Positions 16,251-25,128 are shown, counted from the first letter of the stretch. The stretch: 33,833 nucleotides of DNA from Pseudoselenomonas ruminantium (GCF_900113715.1 NZ_FOQK01000033.1:1-33833), one strand, 5' to 3'. The notes: generated by a model not told the origin, from the sequence alone. Translations and numbers: made by a program.

Positions 16251-18446
16251 ATGCTTACAAACGATATCAGCGCGGTCATCGCGAAAGAATTGAACGTCCG
16301 CCCGAAACAGGTCACGGCGGCCATCGAGCTGCTCGATGACGGCAACACGGTGCCCTTCATCGCCCGCTACCGCAAGGAAGCCACGGGCTCACTCGAAGAT
16401 GAGCAGCTGCGCGTGCTCGAAGAGCGCCTTGCCTATCTGCGCAACCTCGTCAAGCGCCAGGAGGAGATCCTCGGCAAGATCGAGGAGCAAGGCAAGCTTA
16501 CGGACGAACTGCGCACGGCCATTGAAAAGACTACGAAACTGCAAGACCTCGAGGATCTCTATCTGCCCTACAAGCAGAAAAAACGCACGCGCGCCCAGAT
16601 TGCCCGTGAGGCTGGCCTGGAGCCGCTCGCCAATGCCATGATGCTGCAAGCGCAGTCCAAGGGAACCGCACTTGCCGAGGCCGCAAAGTTCATCGATGCG
16701 GCCAAGGGCATCGAAACGGCAGAGGACGCACTGGCTGGCGCGATGGATATCGTTGCCGAAACCACGATGGAAGATGCGGCCCTGCGCAAGAAGATGCGCA
16801 CGCGCCTCTGGAACACGGCTGTCCTTACGACCAGCCTTGCCGATGATGCGGCAGAAGAGGACAAGCAGGTACTCGAGATGTACGCTGCGTACCGCGAACC
16901 TGTACATACCCTGCCCTCCCACCGCATCCTCGCCATCAACCGCGGCGAGAAGAAGGGCGCACTCAAGGTCAAACTCGAAACCGATCATGAAGAAAACTGC
17001 CGCCGCATCTATAACAGCATCCACCGCCAGCCATCCATCTGGGAGGAAAGCCTGCAAGCTGCCATCGCTGACGGCTATAAGCGCCTGCTGCTGCCCGCGC
17101 TCGAACGCGAGATCCGCAGCCAGCTCACAGAAGCTGCCGAAGCCCAGGCCATCAAGGTATTCGGTGCCAACCTGCGCCAGCTCCTGCTGCAGGCCCCGCT
17201 CGCCGGTCACACGGTCATGGGCCTCGATCCCGGCTACCGCAATGGCTGCAAGATGGCTATTGTCGATGCGACAGGACAGGTACTCGACTATGGTGTCCTG
17301 CAGATTACCCAGAGCGACCGTGCCAAGGCTGCCGCAGCCCAGACTGTGCTGGCCTCCATCCGCAAGCATCACGTCACACTGATTTCCATCGGCAATGGCA
17401 CAGCCTCCTATGAAACCGAGCAGTTCACCGCGGAACTCATCCGCGAAAACGCCCTCGACGATGTCCACTACATCATCGCCAACGAAGCCGGTGCCTCCGT
17501 ATACTCGGCTTCGGCGCTGGCCAAGGAGGAACTGCCCGAATACGATGTCGTCATCCGCGGCGCTGTATCGATCGCCCGCCGCGTACAGGACCCCCTCGCC
17601 GAACTTGTCAAGATCGACCCCAAAGCCATCGGTGTCGGCCAGTACCAGCATGACGTCAATCAAAAGGAACTTACGCATACCCTCGATGCAACCATCGAAA
17701 GTGCCGTCAATCATGTCGGCGTCGATCTCAACACGGCCTCAGCTGCCCTTTTGAAGCACATCGCAGGCATCAATGCGACGATTGCCAAGAACATCGTCGC
17801 CTACCGCAACGAGAACGGCAGCTTCCAAAACCGCCGTGCATTGCTCAAGGTGCCACGGCTCGGCCCTGCCGCTTTCACACAATGCGCGGGTTTCCTGCGC
17901 ATTGCCAGTGGCAAATTGCCGCTGGATAATACCCCTGTCCATCCCGAATCCTATAAGCTCGCTGAAGCGATTCTAGAAAAACTCGGCTTTGACCTTAGAG
18001 ACCTCAACGACAAAGATCAGCTCGCCCTGCTTGCCGCCAAGAGCAAACTCGTCGACTGTGCCAAGCTTGCCAAGGAACTCGACGCCGGCGAGCCGACAGT
18101 CAAGGACATCCTTGCAGCCCTTATCAAGCCCGGCCGCGATCCCCGCGAGGATTTGCCAGCCCCGCTGACACGGCAGGCCATCGTCAAGCTATCCGACATC
18201 CAGCCAGGCACCATCATGCGCGGTACCGTGCGCAATATCACGGATTTTGGCGCCTTTGTCGACATCGGCCTGCACCAGGACGGTCTTATCCATATCTCCG
18301 AGCTGTCCAAGAAACGCGTCAAGCATCCGCTCGATGTGCTCTCGATCGGCGATGTCCTAAACGTCATGGTCATCAGCATCGATGAAAAGCGCAACCGCAT
18401 CGGCTTATCGCTAAAACAAGTCCCAAAGGAGGCCCAGATCGGATGA
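16251..18446 (+). CDS. tex: Tex-family S1 RNA-binding transcription accessory protein
   Basis: A 731-residue Tex protein; the family acts with RNA polymerase and binds nucleic acid. I start at the ATG at 16251 (MLTNDISAVIAKELNVRPKQ), since the open frame further upstream includes the promoter. Order: N-terminal helix-turn-helix with DDGNTVPFIARYRKEATG (about 30-47), the YqgF-like RNase H fold (about 320-450, VMGLDPGYRNGCKMAIVD), helix-hairpin-helix repeats (about 490-570, NTASAALLKHIAGINATIAKNIV), and the C-terminal S1 domain (about 645-715, GTVRNITDFGAFVDIGLHQDGLIHISEL). The ribosome site is weak. The stop overlaps the next gene by 4 bp. Confidence 0.95.
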   Translation: MLTNDISAVIAKELNVRPKQVTAAIELLDDGNTVPFIARYRKEATGSLEDEQLRVLEERLAYLRNLVKRQEEILGKIEEQGKLTDELRTAIEKTTKLQDLEDLYLPYKQKKRTRAQIAREAGLEPLANAMMLQAQSKGTALAEAAKFIDAAKGIETAEDALAGAMDIVAETTMEDAALRKKMRTRLWNTAVLTTSLADDAAEEDKQVLEMYAAYREPVHTLPSHRILAINRGEKKGALKVKLETDHEENCRRIYNSIHRQPSIWEESLQAAIADGYKRLLLPALEREIRSQLTEAAEAQAIKVFGANLRQLLLQAPLAGHTVMGLDPGYRNGCKMAIVDATGQVLDYGVLQITQSDRAKAAAAQTVLASIRKHHVTLISIGNGTASYETEQFTAELIRENALDDVHYIIANEAGASVYSASALAKEELPEYDVVIRGAVSIARRVQDPLAELVKIDPKAIGVGQYQHDVNQKELTHTLDATIESAVNHVGVDLNTASAALLKHIAGINATIAKNIVAYRNENGSFQNRRALLKVPRLGPAAFTQCAGFLRIASGKLPLDNTPVHPESYKLAEAILEKLGFDLRDLNDKDQLALLAAKSKLVDCAKLAKELDAGEPTVKDILAALIKPGRDPREDLPAPLTRQAIVKLSDIQPGTIMRGTVRNITDFGAFVDIGLHQDGLIHISELSKKRVKHPLDVLSIGDVLNVMVISIDEKRNRIGLSLKQVPKEAQIG

Positions 18447-20362
18447 GCCTTCTCGAACAAACTATCGCCGTCATCCAGCCGGCCAGCCAGGAGACGGCCA
18501 CTGACGCAGCCGCCCGCCTTCAGCAGGTACTCGAGGGCGATGCTGCCGCCCTTGGCCGCCTGCGCGATTTGCTGCTGCGCTATCTGACCATAACCGGAAA
18601 GCGCCATCCCCAGCCGCCAGAAAAGTGCACGATCATCGCCTGCGCCGACCATGGCGTTGCTGCCGAAGGAGTCAGTGCCTATCCAGCCGAAACGACTGTG
18701 CAGATGACCCGCAACTATCTCATCAGCCGCGGCGGTGCTGCCAACGCTTTTTCTGATTATTGCGGTTCCGAACTGCTCATCGTCGATATGGGCATAGCCG
18801 CTGACACCAGTGACATTCCCGACCTCATCGATGCCCGCATTGCCAGTGGCACCGCCAATATGGCCCAAGGCCCCGCAATGACACGCGAGCAGGCCAGGCA
18901 GTCCATCGAGGCAGGCATCAGCATTGCCAACCAAGTCATTGACGAAGGCTTCGACTGCCTGCTGCCCGGCGAGATGGGCATCGCCAATACCACAGCCAGT
19001 GCAGCCATCACAGCTGTCTGCTGCGGCCTTTGTGCCGCCGATGTCACCGGACGCGGCACAAACATCTCCGACGAACGCCTGCAAAAGAAGACAAGCGTCA
19101 TCGAGCAGGCACTGTCCATCAACCAGCCAAGGCCGCATGACGGTCTCGATATCCTTGCCAAAGTCGGCGGCTTTGAACTGGGCGCTATTGCAGGACTGAT
19201 TCTCGGCGCAGCCGCCCGCCAATGCGCCGTCATCCTCGACGGCGCCAACACCGCAGCCGCCGCTCTCATTGCCCAGACACTGGCCCCCGACTGCACAGAC
19301 TATCTGCTTGCTTCCCATCTGGGCGCAGAAAAATCCCATGTCCACAGTCTCAAGAAGCTCGGGCTCGAACCGCTCATGGACCTCGACCTCAAGCTCGGCG
19401 AAGCCTGCGGCTCAAGCCTTGCGGCCGCCATGCTCGACGCCGTGCTCACAGCCTGGGATGTCCTCGACAAGCTGCCCCATGACCCGATCGAGACGCCATT
19501 CCATCACGAATACATGCGTCATACGGTCCCGAAGATTACGGATAAGACCTTCGACTTCTACCTGCGCACGATGCAGGATCTCGACCATCAAGCGATGGAG
19601 CTTTGCCAGCAGCGTATCGATAACCTCGCCAAGCCCATCTACAGCCTCGGCTACCTTGAGCAGATTGCCGTCGAGCTCGCCGGCATCATCGGCGACGAGC
19701 TGCCCGAATGCGGCATGGACAGAGCCCTGCTGGTCTTCACCGGCCGGCACACGAGCCCGCTGCAGTCGCAGCTCACCGCGGCCTTTGCCACCCATGCCGG
19801 TGCCGAAGTCACACTGGCCCACCTGCGCGACGGACTGCCGCCTACCGCGGCCTTTGACTTCGGCCGTGAGCATGCCGAGCTCCTGTCGCTGTCCTATCCG
19901 CTGCTCGGCCTGTCGCTGACGGAAATCGACGAAGATGCACCGTTCGGCACGGCCGCCAGCGAGCTGCGCGCCGCCTTGCTCAAAGAAGATGGCAGCCTGC
20001 GCTACGCTGCTGACGAGTTCCTGCAGCAAACACCGGAAACATATCAGCCTGCAGTCAGCGCCATAATCGGTGCGATAATCGCCGCCGCGCATAACAGCAG
20101 CTTCATCCTGCTAGACGACGAAGCCACGGAAATCATCGCGCGCTACACCGAGCTCTTATGCCCCGCTGTGCGCCCCTATATCCTGCATGTCCAGCCAGCA
20201 ATGCTTTTGACAGATATCACATTGCCCGGTGGCATCATCGCCAGCCTTGGCCTTGGCATCACCGAAGCAGCCATGCATATGCTGAACATCATGCGCACCT
20301 TCGCGGAAACAAAAGTAGCCGTCGCCAGCGACGGCCCCGGTGCCGGCCGGCAGCAACAATGA
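18443..20362 (+). CDS. cobT: Double CobT-like phosphoribosyltransferase (possible fused ArsA-ArsB)
   Basis: A 639-residue protein made of two CobT-like halves; CobT is normally about 350 residues and transfers ribose phosphate from nicotinate mononucleotide to the lower ligand base of cobamides. The first half (1-345) has ACADHGVAAEGVSAYP (D69-H70), GEMGIANTT, ILDGANTAAAAL and the catalytic-type glutamate E320 in KLGEACGSS, but lacks the N-terminal TKPxGSLGRLE signature. The second half (385-625) has that signature (LAKPIYSLGYLEQIAVELAGI) but no DHG motif, and the glutamate position reads PGG (about 596-598). The halves therefore look complementary. Sporomusa, also a Negativicute, has a two-protein ArsAB enzyme for phenolic ligands; this may be its fused form. 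It overlaps tex by 4 bp. Confidence 0.88.
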   Translation: MSLLEQTIAVIQPASQETATDAAARLQQVLEGDAAALGRLRDLLLRYLTITGKRHPQPPEKCTIIACADHGVAAEGVSAYPAETTVQMTRNYLISRGGAANAFSDYCGSELLIVDMGIAADTSDIPDLIDARIASGTANMAQGPAMTREQARQSIEAGISIANQVIDEGFDCLLPGEMGIANTTASAAITAVCCGLCAADVTGRGTNISDERLQKKTSVIEQALSINQPRPHDGLDILAKVGGFELGAIAGLILGAAARQCAVILDGANTAAAALIAQTLAPDCTDYLLASHLGAEKSHVHSLKKLGLEPLMDLDLKLGEACGSSLAAAMLDAVLTAWDVLDKLPHDPIETPFHHEYMRHTVPKITDKTFDFYLRTMQDLDHQAMELCQQRIDNLAKPIYSLGYLEQIAVELAGIIGDELPECGMDRALLVFTGRHTSPLQSQLTAAFATHAGAEVTLAHLRDGLPPTAAFDFGREHAELLSLSYPLLGLSLTEIDEDAPFGTAASELRAALLKEDGSLRYAADEFLQQTPETYQPAVSAIIGAIIAAAHNSSFILLDDEATEIIARYTELLCPAVRPYILHVQPAMLLTDITLPGGIIASLGLGITEAAMHMLNIMRTFAETKVAVASDGPGAGRQQQ

Positions 20363-20367
20363 CACAC

Positions 20368-20408
20368 AAAAAGCAGTTCAAATGTAAATGCATTTTGAAC
20401 TGCTTTTT
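20368..20408. terminator. Bidirectional terminator after the double cobT
   Basis: AAAAAGCAGTTCAAA (20368-20382) mirrors TTTGAACTGCTTTTT (20394-20408), a 15-bp stem with an 11-nt loop, U-rich in both directions. It lies between convergent genes. Confidence 0.9.
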
Positions 20409-20428
20409 TACTCTCATTTATTCATCAT

Positions 20429-20791
20429 TCACTTCATAACCACAGCAATCGTGCCATCCTCTTTTAGTATGATTTTATCCACTTTCATCAAATCGATATC
20501 GTACCATTCGATAGCAGATTCATCAGCGAAACATACCTTCAAATCATAAGACGGCACACCCGTGTCTTGCATACGCAGTCCAACGAGCTCATTATTCTTG
20601 AGCGTATCCGAACCGAGGATGCTCTTTCCCCAGTTGTTCGTTTTGGCGGGGCTGACAAAGATCTTGTGAATCGTATAGCCGATATGATTTTCTATCTCAA
20701 ACAGATGAGACGCCGCCTGGGCAACATTGGACAAAGCCATGACCAACATTACTGCAAGGATAAGCCCTTTTATCGCTTTATTTTTCTTCAT
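20429..20791 (-). CDS. Small secreted protein of unknown function
   Basis: A 120-residue protein; the ATG at 20791 is chosen because GAGGAG lies 8 nt upstream and a signal peptide follows at once (KKNKAIKGLILAVMLVMALS, cleavage likely after AQA at 25). The mature 95 residues have the pattern FEIENHIGYTIHKIFVSP, NNWGKSILGSDTLKNNE and YDLKVCFADES, resembling a widespread family of small exported beta-sandwich-like proteins with a WGxxxLGxxxL motif and no known role. One cysteine. It has an extended -10 promoter and a terminator-like hairpin directly upstream. Confidence 0.82.
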   Translation of the reverse strand: MKKNKAIKGLILAVMLVMALSNVAQAASHLFEIENHIGYTIHKIFVSPAKTNNWGKSILGSDTLKNNELVGLRMQDTGVPSYDLKVCFADESAIEWYDIDLMKVDKIILKEDGTIAVVMK

Positions 20792-20815
20792 AACTATTCT
20801 CTCCTCTTTGATAGT

Positions 20816-20837
20816 AAAAAAGGCCCATAATAGGGCC
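20816..20837 (-). terminator. Terminator-like hairpin in the leader of the small secreted protein gene
   Basis: On the minus strand GGCCC-TATTAT-GGGCC is followed by six T, ending 25 bp before the start codon at 20791 and starting only about 5 nt after the predicted transcription start. The stem is short (5 GC pairs) but has a full U-tract. It could attenuate the gene or protect the 5' end. Confidence 0.55.
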
Positions 20838-20848
20838 AACCATGAGAA

Positions 20849-20857
20849 ATTATAACA
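20849..20857 (-). promoter_or_regulatory. Extended -10 promoter of the small secreted protein gene
   Basis: On the minus strand TGTTATAAT (20857-20849), the same extended -10 as before tex. Transcription would start near 20842. Confidence 0.55.
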
Positions 20858-20881
20858 TTAATGGTTCTAAATGTACAAGCT

Positions 20882-20930
20882 AAAAATGCTGCGCAGCCAA
20901 CAGGACGATACGCCCAGCAGCTGCGCAGCA
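20882..20930 (-). terminator. Terminator of the chemotaxis receptor gene
   Basis: Perfect 11-bp stem, TGCTGCGCAGC (20887-20897) with GCTGCGCAGCA (20920-20930), followed on the minus strand by TTTTTA. Confidence 0.85.
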
Positions 20931-20962
20931 CGAGATGCTAAAACATATATTTACCTTTGGGG

Positions 20963-22678
20963 TCAGAACTTGAACTGACGCAATGCCTGTTTCTGCTCCG
21001 CAGCCATATGCGAAAGCGTGTCGCTGGCCGAGGCGATCTCTTCCGACGAAGCGGACTGCTCCTCGGTAGCTGCCGAAACCGACTCCATATGCTCCGAAAT
21101 CTCACGGCCCTTGGCGTTGATTTCCGCCACCGAATCGGAGATGTTCTGCGCATCCGCATTGACCTGACGAATTGCTGCATCCATTTCCTTGGTCTTAGCT
21201 GCACCGGACTGTACGAGCTCATGGATGCGCTCAAATACCGCCTGCAGCTCCTCGACCGACTTCGCACCGGTGACGACAGCATCGCACCCTTGCTTCATCG
21301 AATCGACAGCCTCAGCCGTATCCTGCTGCATCGCATTGATAAGGCCGGCAATCTTCTGCGCTGCCTCTTCCGACTGCTCAGCGAGCTTGCGGACTTCCTC
21401 GGCGACAACGGAGAAACCACGGCCCTGCTCGCCAGCACGAGCTGCCTCGATGGCAGCGTTGAGTGCCAGCAGGTTCGTCTGGCTGGCAATCTCCGAGATC
21501 GTATCGACGATTGCTCCGATTTCACCCGAGCGGCTGCCCAGACGGCTGACCATCTCAGCCGTGCTGCTGACCGTAGACTCGACATCGCGGATCTCACGCA
21601 CCGAGTCAGCCAGTGCCTTGTTGCCCTGTGCCGCCTCGCCAGCTGCCGTCAAGGAGTTTTCCGAAACCTCGCCAGCATGGGCACGCATCGTCTGGATGGA
21701 CGCATTGACCTTGTCCAGCAGTTCCTGGCTGGCCTTGAGCTTCTCTTCCTGCTCAATGACGATATGCGCAGCCTCACCGACGGCCTCAGCCGACTGTACC
21801 GAAGCCTGCGCGGACTGCAGCGAAGCCTCTTTGAGGTTGCCCGAGGAATCGCTGATATCCTGGATAGCCTTGTAAACACCCTTCATGTAAGCTGCGAGCT
21901 TATGCTGCATATCAGCCAGGACACCGGACAGATGACCGAACTCATCGCCGCGATCCAAAGCCGTTGCCGAACCGCGGAAGTCGCCATCGCGGAGCTTCTC
22001 GCAGACCGCACGCATCGAATCGAGTGCCGTCGTGATATTGCGCGCCGTCATCAGGCTGCCAACCACCTGCACCACCAGCGCAATCAGTGTGACAATCATG
22101 ATGAGCATCAAAGCACTGCTATTCGCATCCCGGCTGGCCTGCTCTCTGGCCTCCGCCTGCTCGTTGACGCGCTGCTGCTGGCCATGGAAAGCATCGCGCA
22201 GGCCGCGCGTTGCCGGCGAGCCTTCTTTCTCATAATAAGCCAAGGCGTCGGCCGCTTTGCCCTGATTCGACAGCTCGATGACATGTGTCATGACCTTCTT
22301 GTAGTTCGCCCACTGCGCATCGATCTCGCTGATATCCTCGATCGGCATGCCCTTGACGGTTTCCTTGTACTCAGCCAGAGCCTTCTCGACGTTGTCCGCA
22401 GCTTCCTTCTGCTGTTTAGATACCGTCTTCAAGCGGTCAGCATTATCGTGCAGCGTCACGATCTGCAAGGTCTTGACCATCATGACACGGCTGTACTCCA
22501 CAGCAGTTCCCAATTGCTGCACGCCCTTCATCTCATGCTGATACATGCTGTTCATTGCGTTATCCGCATTGCTCAGCGAACGATAGCCCGTGAAGCTGAT
22601 GCCCAGCATGGCGATCGCAGCCACGGCAACAATCATCATCAGCTTATAAGCTACCTTCAGATTATCAAATAATCCCAT
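20963..22678 (-). CDS. Methyl-accepting chemotaxis protein
   Basis: A 571-residue chemoreceptor. The ATG at 22678 has AGGAGG 8 nt upstream; a GTG three codons earlier abuts the ribosome site. The first membrane helix (about 9-31) is followed by a periplasmic four-helix-bundle sensor of about 150 residues (MCP 4HB type), a second helix (about 187-208), a HAMP domain and the long cytoplasmic coiled coil. The signalling tip is typical: [20 protein letters not shown], then [20 protein letters not shown]. It signals through CheW/CheA, none of which is here. The ligand is unknown. An orphan receptor with its own promoter and terminator; it implies a motile organism. Confidence 0.95.
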   Translation of the reverse strand: MGLFDNLKVAYKLMMIVAVAAIAMLGISFTGYRSLSNADNAMNSMYQHEMKGVQQLGTAVEYSRVMMVKTLQIVTLHDNADRLKTVSKQQKEAADNVEKALAEYKETVKGMPIEDISEIDAQWANYKKVMTHVIELSNQGKAADALAYYEKEGSPATRGLRDAFHGQQQRVNEQAEAREQASRDANSSALMLIMIVTLIALVVQVVGSLMTARNITTALDSMRAVCEKLRDGDFRGSATALDRGDEFGHLSGVLADMQHKLAAYMKGVYKAIQDISDSSGNLKEASLQSAQASVQSAEAVGEAAHIVIEQEEKLKASQELLDKVNASIQTMRAHAGEVSENSLTAAGEAAQGNKALADSVREIRDVESTVSSTAEMVSRLGSRSGEIGAIVDTISEIASQTNLLALNAAIEAARAGEQGRGFSVVAEEVRKLAEQSEEAAQKIAGLINAMQQDTAEAVDSMKQGCDAVVTGAKSVEELQAVFERIHELVQSGAAKTKEMDAAIRQVNADAQNISDSVAEINAKGREISEHMESVSAATEEQSASSEEIASASDTLSHMAAEQKQALRQFKF

Positions 22679-22708
22679 TTCTTGCACCTCCTAAAATGAT
22701 AGGTTTCT

Positions 22709-22737
22709 ATTATAACAATTTTATTTTACCATTGCAA
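22709..22737 (-). promoter_or_regulatory. Promoter of the chemotaxis receptor gene
   Basis: On the minus strand TTGCAA (22737-22732), 17 bp, TATAAT (22714-22709), with TG at the extended -10 position (TGTTATAAT). This is a vegetative-type promoter, not the sigma-28 type common for motility genes. Confidence 0.65.
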
Positions 22738-22760
22738 AAAAAAGCTCACTATTCTTTTCT

Positions 22761-22779
22761 ACTTATAACATATATAAGT
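22761..22779. repeat. Short inverted repeat between divergent promoters
   Basis: ACTTATA (22761-22767) and TATAAGT (22773-22779) form a 7-bp dyad with 5 bp between, in the region between the receptor and symporter promoters. It could be an operator; nothing else supports it. Confidence 0.3.
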
Positions 22780-22830
22780 TTTTCTTATAGTAAATTCCTC
22801 CCTTACCGCTAATATTTTTACACTTTCCTA

Positions 22831-22859
22831 TTGACATGCGCTTAAAGTGTCTATATAAT
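22831..22859 (+). promoter_or_regulatory. Consensus sigma-A promoter of the symporter gene
   Basis: A perfect TTGACA (22831-22836), 17-bp spacer and perfect TATAAT (22854-22859). A CACTTT (22821-22826) / AAAGTG (22844-22849) inverted repeat straddles the -35, so a repressor could act here. Confidence 0.8.
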
Positions 22860-22917
22860 GTAAACATATTAAACATGTATGATTTATCATTTCTTATTCA
22901 AGAAAGAAGGTATTCTT

Positions 22918-24228
22918 ATGGCAAACGAACACAATAACCGTGTCGACCAGGCCCGCGAAGAAGCCTTGCGCCAGCACAAGCCCGGCGCTAGCCGCCGGCA
23001 GATGTTTCTCTGGTTCGGCGCTTTGATTCTCGGCGGCATCCTCGGCACCCTCGGGCTGGCGCCCTTGAATGAATTGTTTGATTTCATTGCCACAGTCTTT
23101 ACGCGGCTGTTCCAGTTCATCGCCGTGCCGACCATCGCACTTGCCGTCATCACGACGCTCTCGGCCCTCGGCGGCAAGCGGGAAACCAAGACGATCTTCG
23201 CCCATGCAGTGACTTATACCCTGCTGACGACCTTTTCCGCCGCCGCAGTCGGCCTCGCACTCTACCTCTGGATCGCCCCGGGCAACCTGCCCGCCGAAGT
23301 AGTCGGCGCCGGCACAGCCGCCGTCCCCCTCGACAAGGTCGGCTCCCTTTCCTACTATGACCATATCCTCTCGGTCATCCCGAACAATATCCTGCAGCCC
23401 TTCCTGGCCGGCAATGTCCTCTCGGTCATGATCATCGCGGCGTCCGTGGGTTTGGCCCTGGCCTTTATGCCCCAGACTGAGAACCGCACCGTCCTGATCA
23501 AAGGGCTCTACGGAATACAGGAATTGCTGTTCACGCTGATCAAGGCGATTCTCTGGGCCCTGCCTGCCGGCATCCTGGCCTTCTCCGGCCAGCTCGCCGC
23601 CCAGATCCAGGCAGGTGTCATCGTCGGCGCCCTTGGCAAATACGTTGCCGTCGTCCTCGGCGGCAACGCCATCCAGTTCTTCGTCGTGCTGCCGCTGTTC
23701 CTGCTGTTGCGCGGCCTGAACCCCATCGACGTCTTCAAGAAGATGAGCCCGGCAATAGCCGTCGCCCTGTTCACCAAAAGCTCGGCCGGCACCTTGCCCG
23801 TGACGCTGGCTTCCGCTGAACAGAATCTCCAGGCGGATACGCGCGTATCACGCTTCGTCCTGCCGATCTGCACGACCATCAATATGAATGGCTGCGCGGC
23901 CTTTATCCTCGTGACTTCTTTGTTCGTAATGCAGAATGCTGGCTTCGAGCTATCGCTTGGCACGATGATTTCCTGGGTATTTATCGCCGTCCTCGCTGCC
24001 GTTGGCAATGCCGGCGTCCCGATGGGCTGCTACTTTTTGACCCTTTCCCTCATGAGCTCGATTGGGGCCCCCATTGGCCTTATGGGTGTCATCCTGCCCA
24101 TCTACACGATCATCGACATGATCGAGACGGCAGAAAACGTCTGGTCGGATGCCTCCGTATGCGCCATGACTGACCATGACCTCAAGGGCAAGCTTGCTCC
24201 CCAAGCGCCTGCAAATTCCCTTTCTTGA
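22918..24228 (+). CDS. Dicarboxylate/amino acid:cation symporter (DAACS family)
   Basis: A 436-residue membrane transporter of the GltP/DctA fold that takes up C4-dicarboxylates or acidic/neutral amino acids with Na+ or H+. The start at 22918 has GAAGG 7 nt upstream; a frame extending to 22879 would overlap the promoter leader. Eight helices and two re-entrant loops are expected. The hairpin 1 serine motif reads SSAGTLPVTLASAEQ, TM7 has NMNGCAAFI (NMDGT-like) and hairpin 2 has GNAGVPMGCYF. These differ from GltP consensus, so the substrate is uncertain. The first 28 residues form a long charged N-terminal tail. A single-gene unit with its own promoter and terminator. Confidence 0.9.
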   Translation: MANEHNNRVDQAREEALRQHKPGASRRQMFLWFGALILGGILGTLGLAPLNELFDFIATVFTRLFQFIAVPTIALAVITTLSALGGKRETKTIFAHAVTYTLLTTFSAAAVGLALYLWIAPGNLPAEVVGAGTAAVPLDKVGSLSYYDHILSVIPNNILQPFLAGNVLSVMIIAASVGLALAFMPQTENRTVLIKGLYGIQELLFTLIKAILWALPAGILAFSGQLAAQIQAGVIVGALGKYVAVVLGGNAIQFFVVLPLFLLLRGLNPIDVFKKMSPAIAVALFTKSSAGTLPVTLASAEQNLQADTRVSRFVLPICTTINMNGCAAFILVTSLFVMQNAGFELSLGTMISWVFIAVLAAVGNAGVPMGCYFLTLSLMSSIGAPIGLMGVILPIYTIIDMIETAENVWSDASVCAMTDHDLKGKLAPQAPANSLS

Positions 24229-24244
24229 AATATTCGCAAAAAAA

Positions 24245-24288
24245 ACTTTATATTCCCCTACACACTTTTCGCAGTTGCGGGATATAAA
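24245..24288 (+). repeat. Inverted repeat in the symporter 3' region
   Basis: CTTTATAT (24245-24252) plus CCC mirrors GGG plus ATATAAAG (24281-24288), with one unpaired T. It lies between the symporter stop and its terminator, with no U-tract. It could be a 3' structural element; function unknown. Confidence 0.3.
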
Positions 24289-24312
24289 GAACAGACAGCT
24301 GATCGATCTGCT

Positions 24313-24356
24313 CAGGCAGCCGGCACCGCAAGGCTTGTTGGCTGCCTGTTTTTTTA
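24313..24356 (+). terminator. Terminator of the symporter gene
   Basis: CAGGCAGCC (24313-24321) pairs with GGCTGCCTG (24340-24348), followed by eight T. The loop is 18 nt. Confidence 0.85.
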
Positions 24357-24444
24357 AGGAAAAAATTTTTTCGTCGATAATAATGGATAGAAGGTATTTT
24401 TCAGGATGAGAGGATCTTGCTGGTAAGAACGAGGAGGAATCAGT

Positions 24445-24987
24445 ATGCACAAACTGTTCAAGGCCCTATTGATCTCAATGGTAGCTTTTTCGGCCATTTT
24501 CCTGGCCACAGGCTGTTCGGCGGAAACTGGCAAACCTGCCCAGGAAACGGCAAACAGCAATAAGTTCCCGGCGTTCCAAACGGTAGATGTAGCGGGCAAT
24601 CCCGTTACGCAGGATATTTTCAAAGGCAAGAAAATCACTGTCGTAAATATCTGGGGAACCTTCTGCCCACCTTGCATTGCAGAAATGCCCGAGCTGGGAA
24701 AATGGGCTAGAGAAATGCCGCAAGATGCACAGATTATCGGCATTGTATGTGATGCCAGCGGCCCCAACGATAAGGAAACAAAAGCAGCAGCTATAAAGAT
24801 CTTAAACGAAGCCAACGTCAGCTTTGTAAATATTCTGCCTGACGATAACTTATTGAAATATCTGGAACGTGAAGATGCTGTCCCCACGACCATCTTTGTG
24901 GATTCTGACGGCAATGTCGTCGGCGAAAAGGTCGTAGGCGCTGATGTAGCTAAGTACAAACAGCAAGTTGCGAGGTATCTCAAGTGA
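24445..24987 (+). CDS. TlpA/ResA-like thiol-disulfide lipoprotein
   Basis: A 180-residue extracytoplasmic thioredoxin-fold lipoprotein. Lipobox FLATGC acylates Cys24; a short Ser/Asn-rich linker follows. The active site is C74-P-P-C77 in NIWGTFCPPCIAEMP, the cis-proline loop is AVPTTIFVD, and the insert between them is typical of the TlpA/ResA group, which are usually reductants of exported disulfides or sit in maturation systems. GAGGAGG lies upstream of the ATG. The stop overlaps the next start (GTGA), so the partners are coupled. In this cluster electrons probably come from the polyferredoxin membrane protein. Confidence 0.92.
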   Translation: MHKLFKALLISMVAFSAIFLATGCSAETGKPAQETANSNKFPAFQTVDVAGNPVTQDIFKGKKITVVNIWGTFCPPCIAEMPELGKWAREMPQDAQIIGIVCDASGPNDKETKAAAIKILNEANVSFVNILPDDNLLKYLEREDAVPTTIFVDSDGNVVGEKVVGADVAKYKQQVARYLK

Positions 24988-25124
24988 CCAGACTGGGCAA
25001 AGCCCGCAGCCTGCTATTGGCTCTGGCAGTCGGCTGCATACTCTGGGGACTGTGGCGCGGTGAGGCCCATATAATTTGGCAGAAGGCTGTGCGCGTGTGT
25101 ATGGAATGCATAGGATTGGGGTGA
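24984..25124 (+). CDS. CD1871A-type CxxC miniprotein (46 aa)
   Basis: A 46-residue membrane peptide starting at GTG (24984), which overlaps the TlpA-like stop by 3 bp. One hydrophobic helix (about 10-24, LLLALAVGCILWGLW) is followed by a short amphipathic stretch and the C-terminal CMECIGLG, the family's CxxCIGxG end. Such proteins are known between a TlpA-like thioredoxin gene and a 4Fe-4S membrane protein gene, exactly as here. The CxxC could carry electrons or bind a metal between the two; the role is not established. Confidence 0.85.
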   Translation: MTRLGKARSLLLALAVGCILWGLWRGEAHIIWQKAVRVCMECIGLG

Positions 25125-25128
25125 ACCG

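Noticed and set aside
16389-17714. A 441-codon antisense frame over tex (and another, 18017-19345, over tex and cobT)
   Set aside because: Shadow frames of well-conserved genes; no ribosome site, no recognisable domain.
20957-22672. A 571-codon open frame antisense to the chemotaxis receptor gene
   Set aside because: It mirrors the receptor gene almost end to end, has no ribosome site and its translation is Arg/Leu/His-rich without domains. It results from the GC-rich codon use of the receptor.
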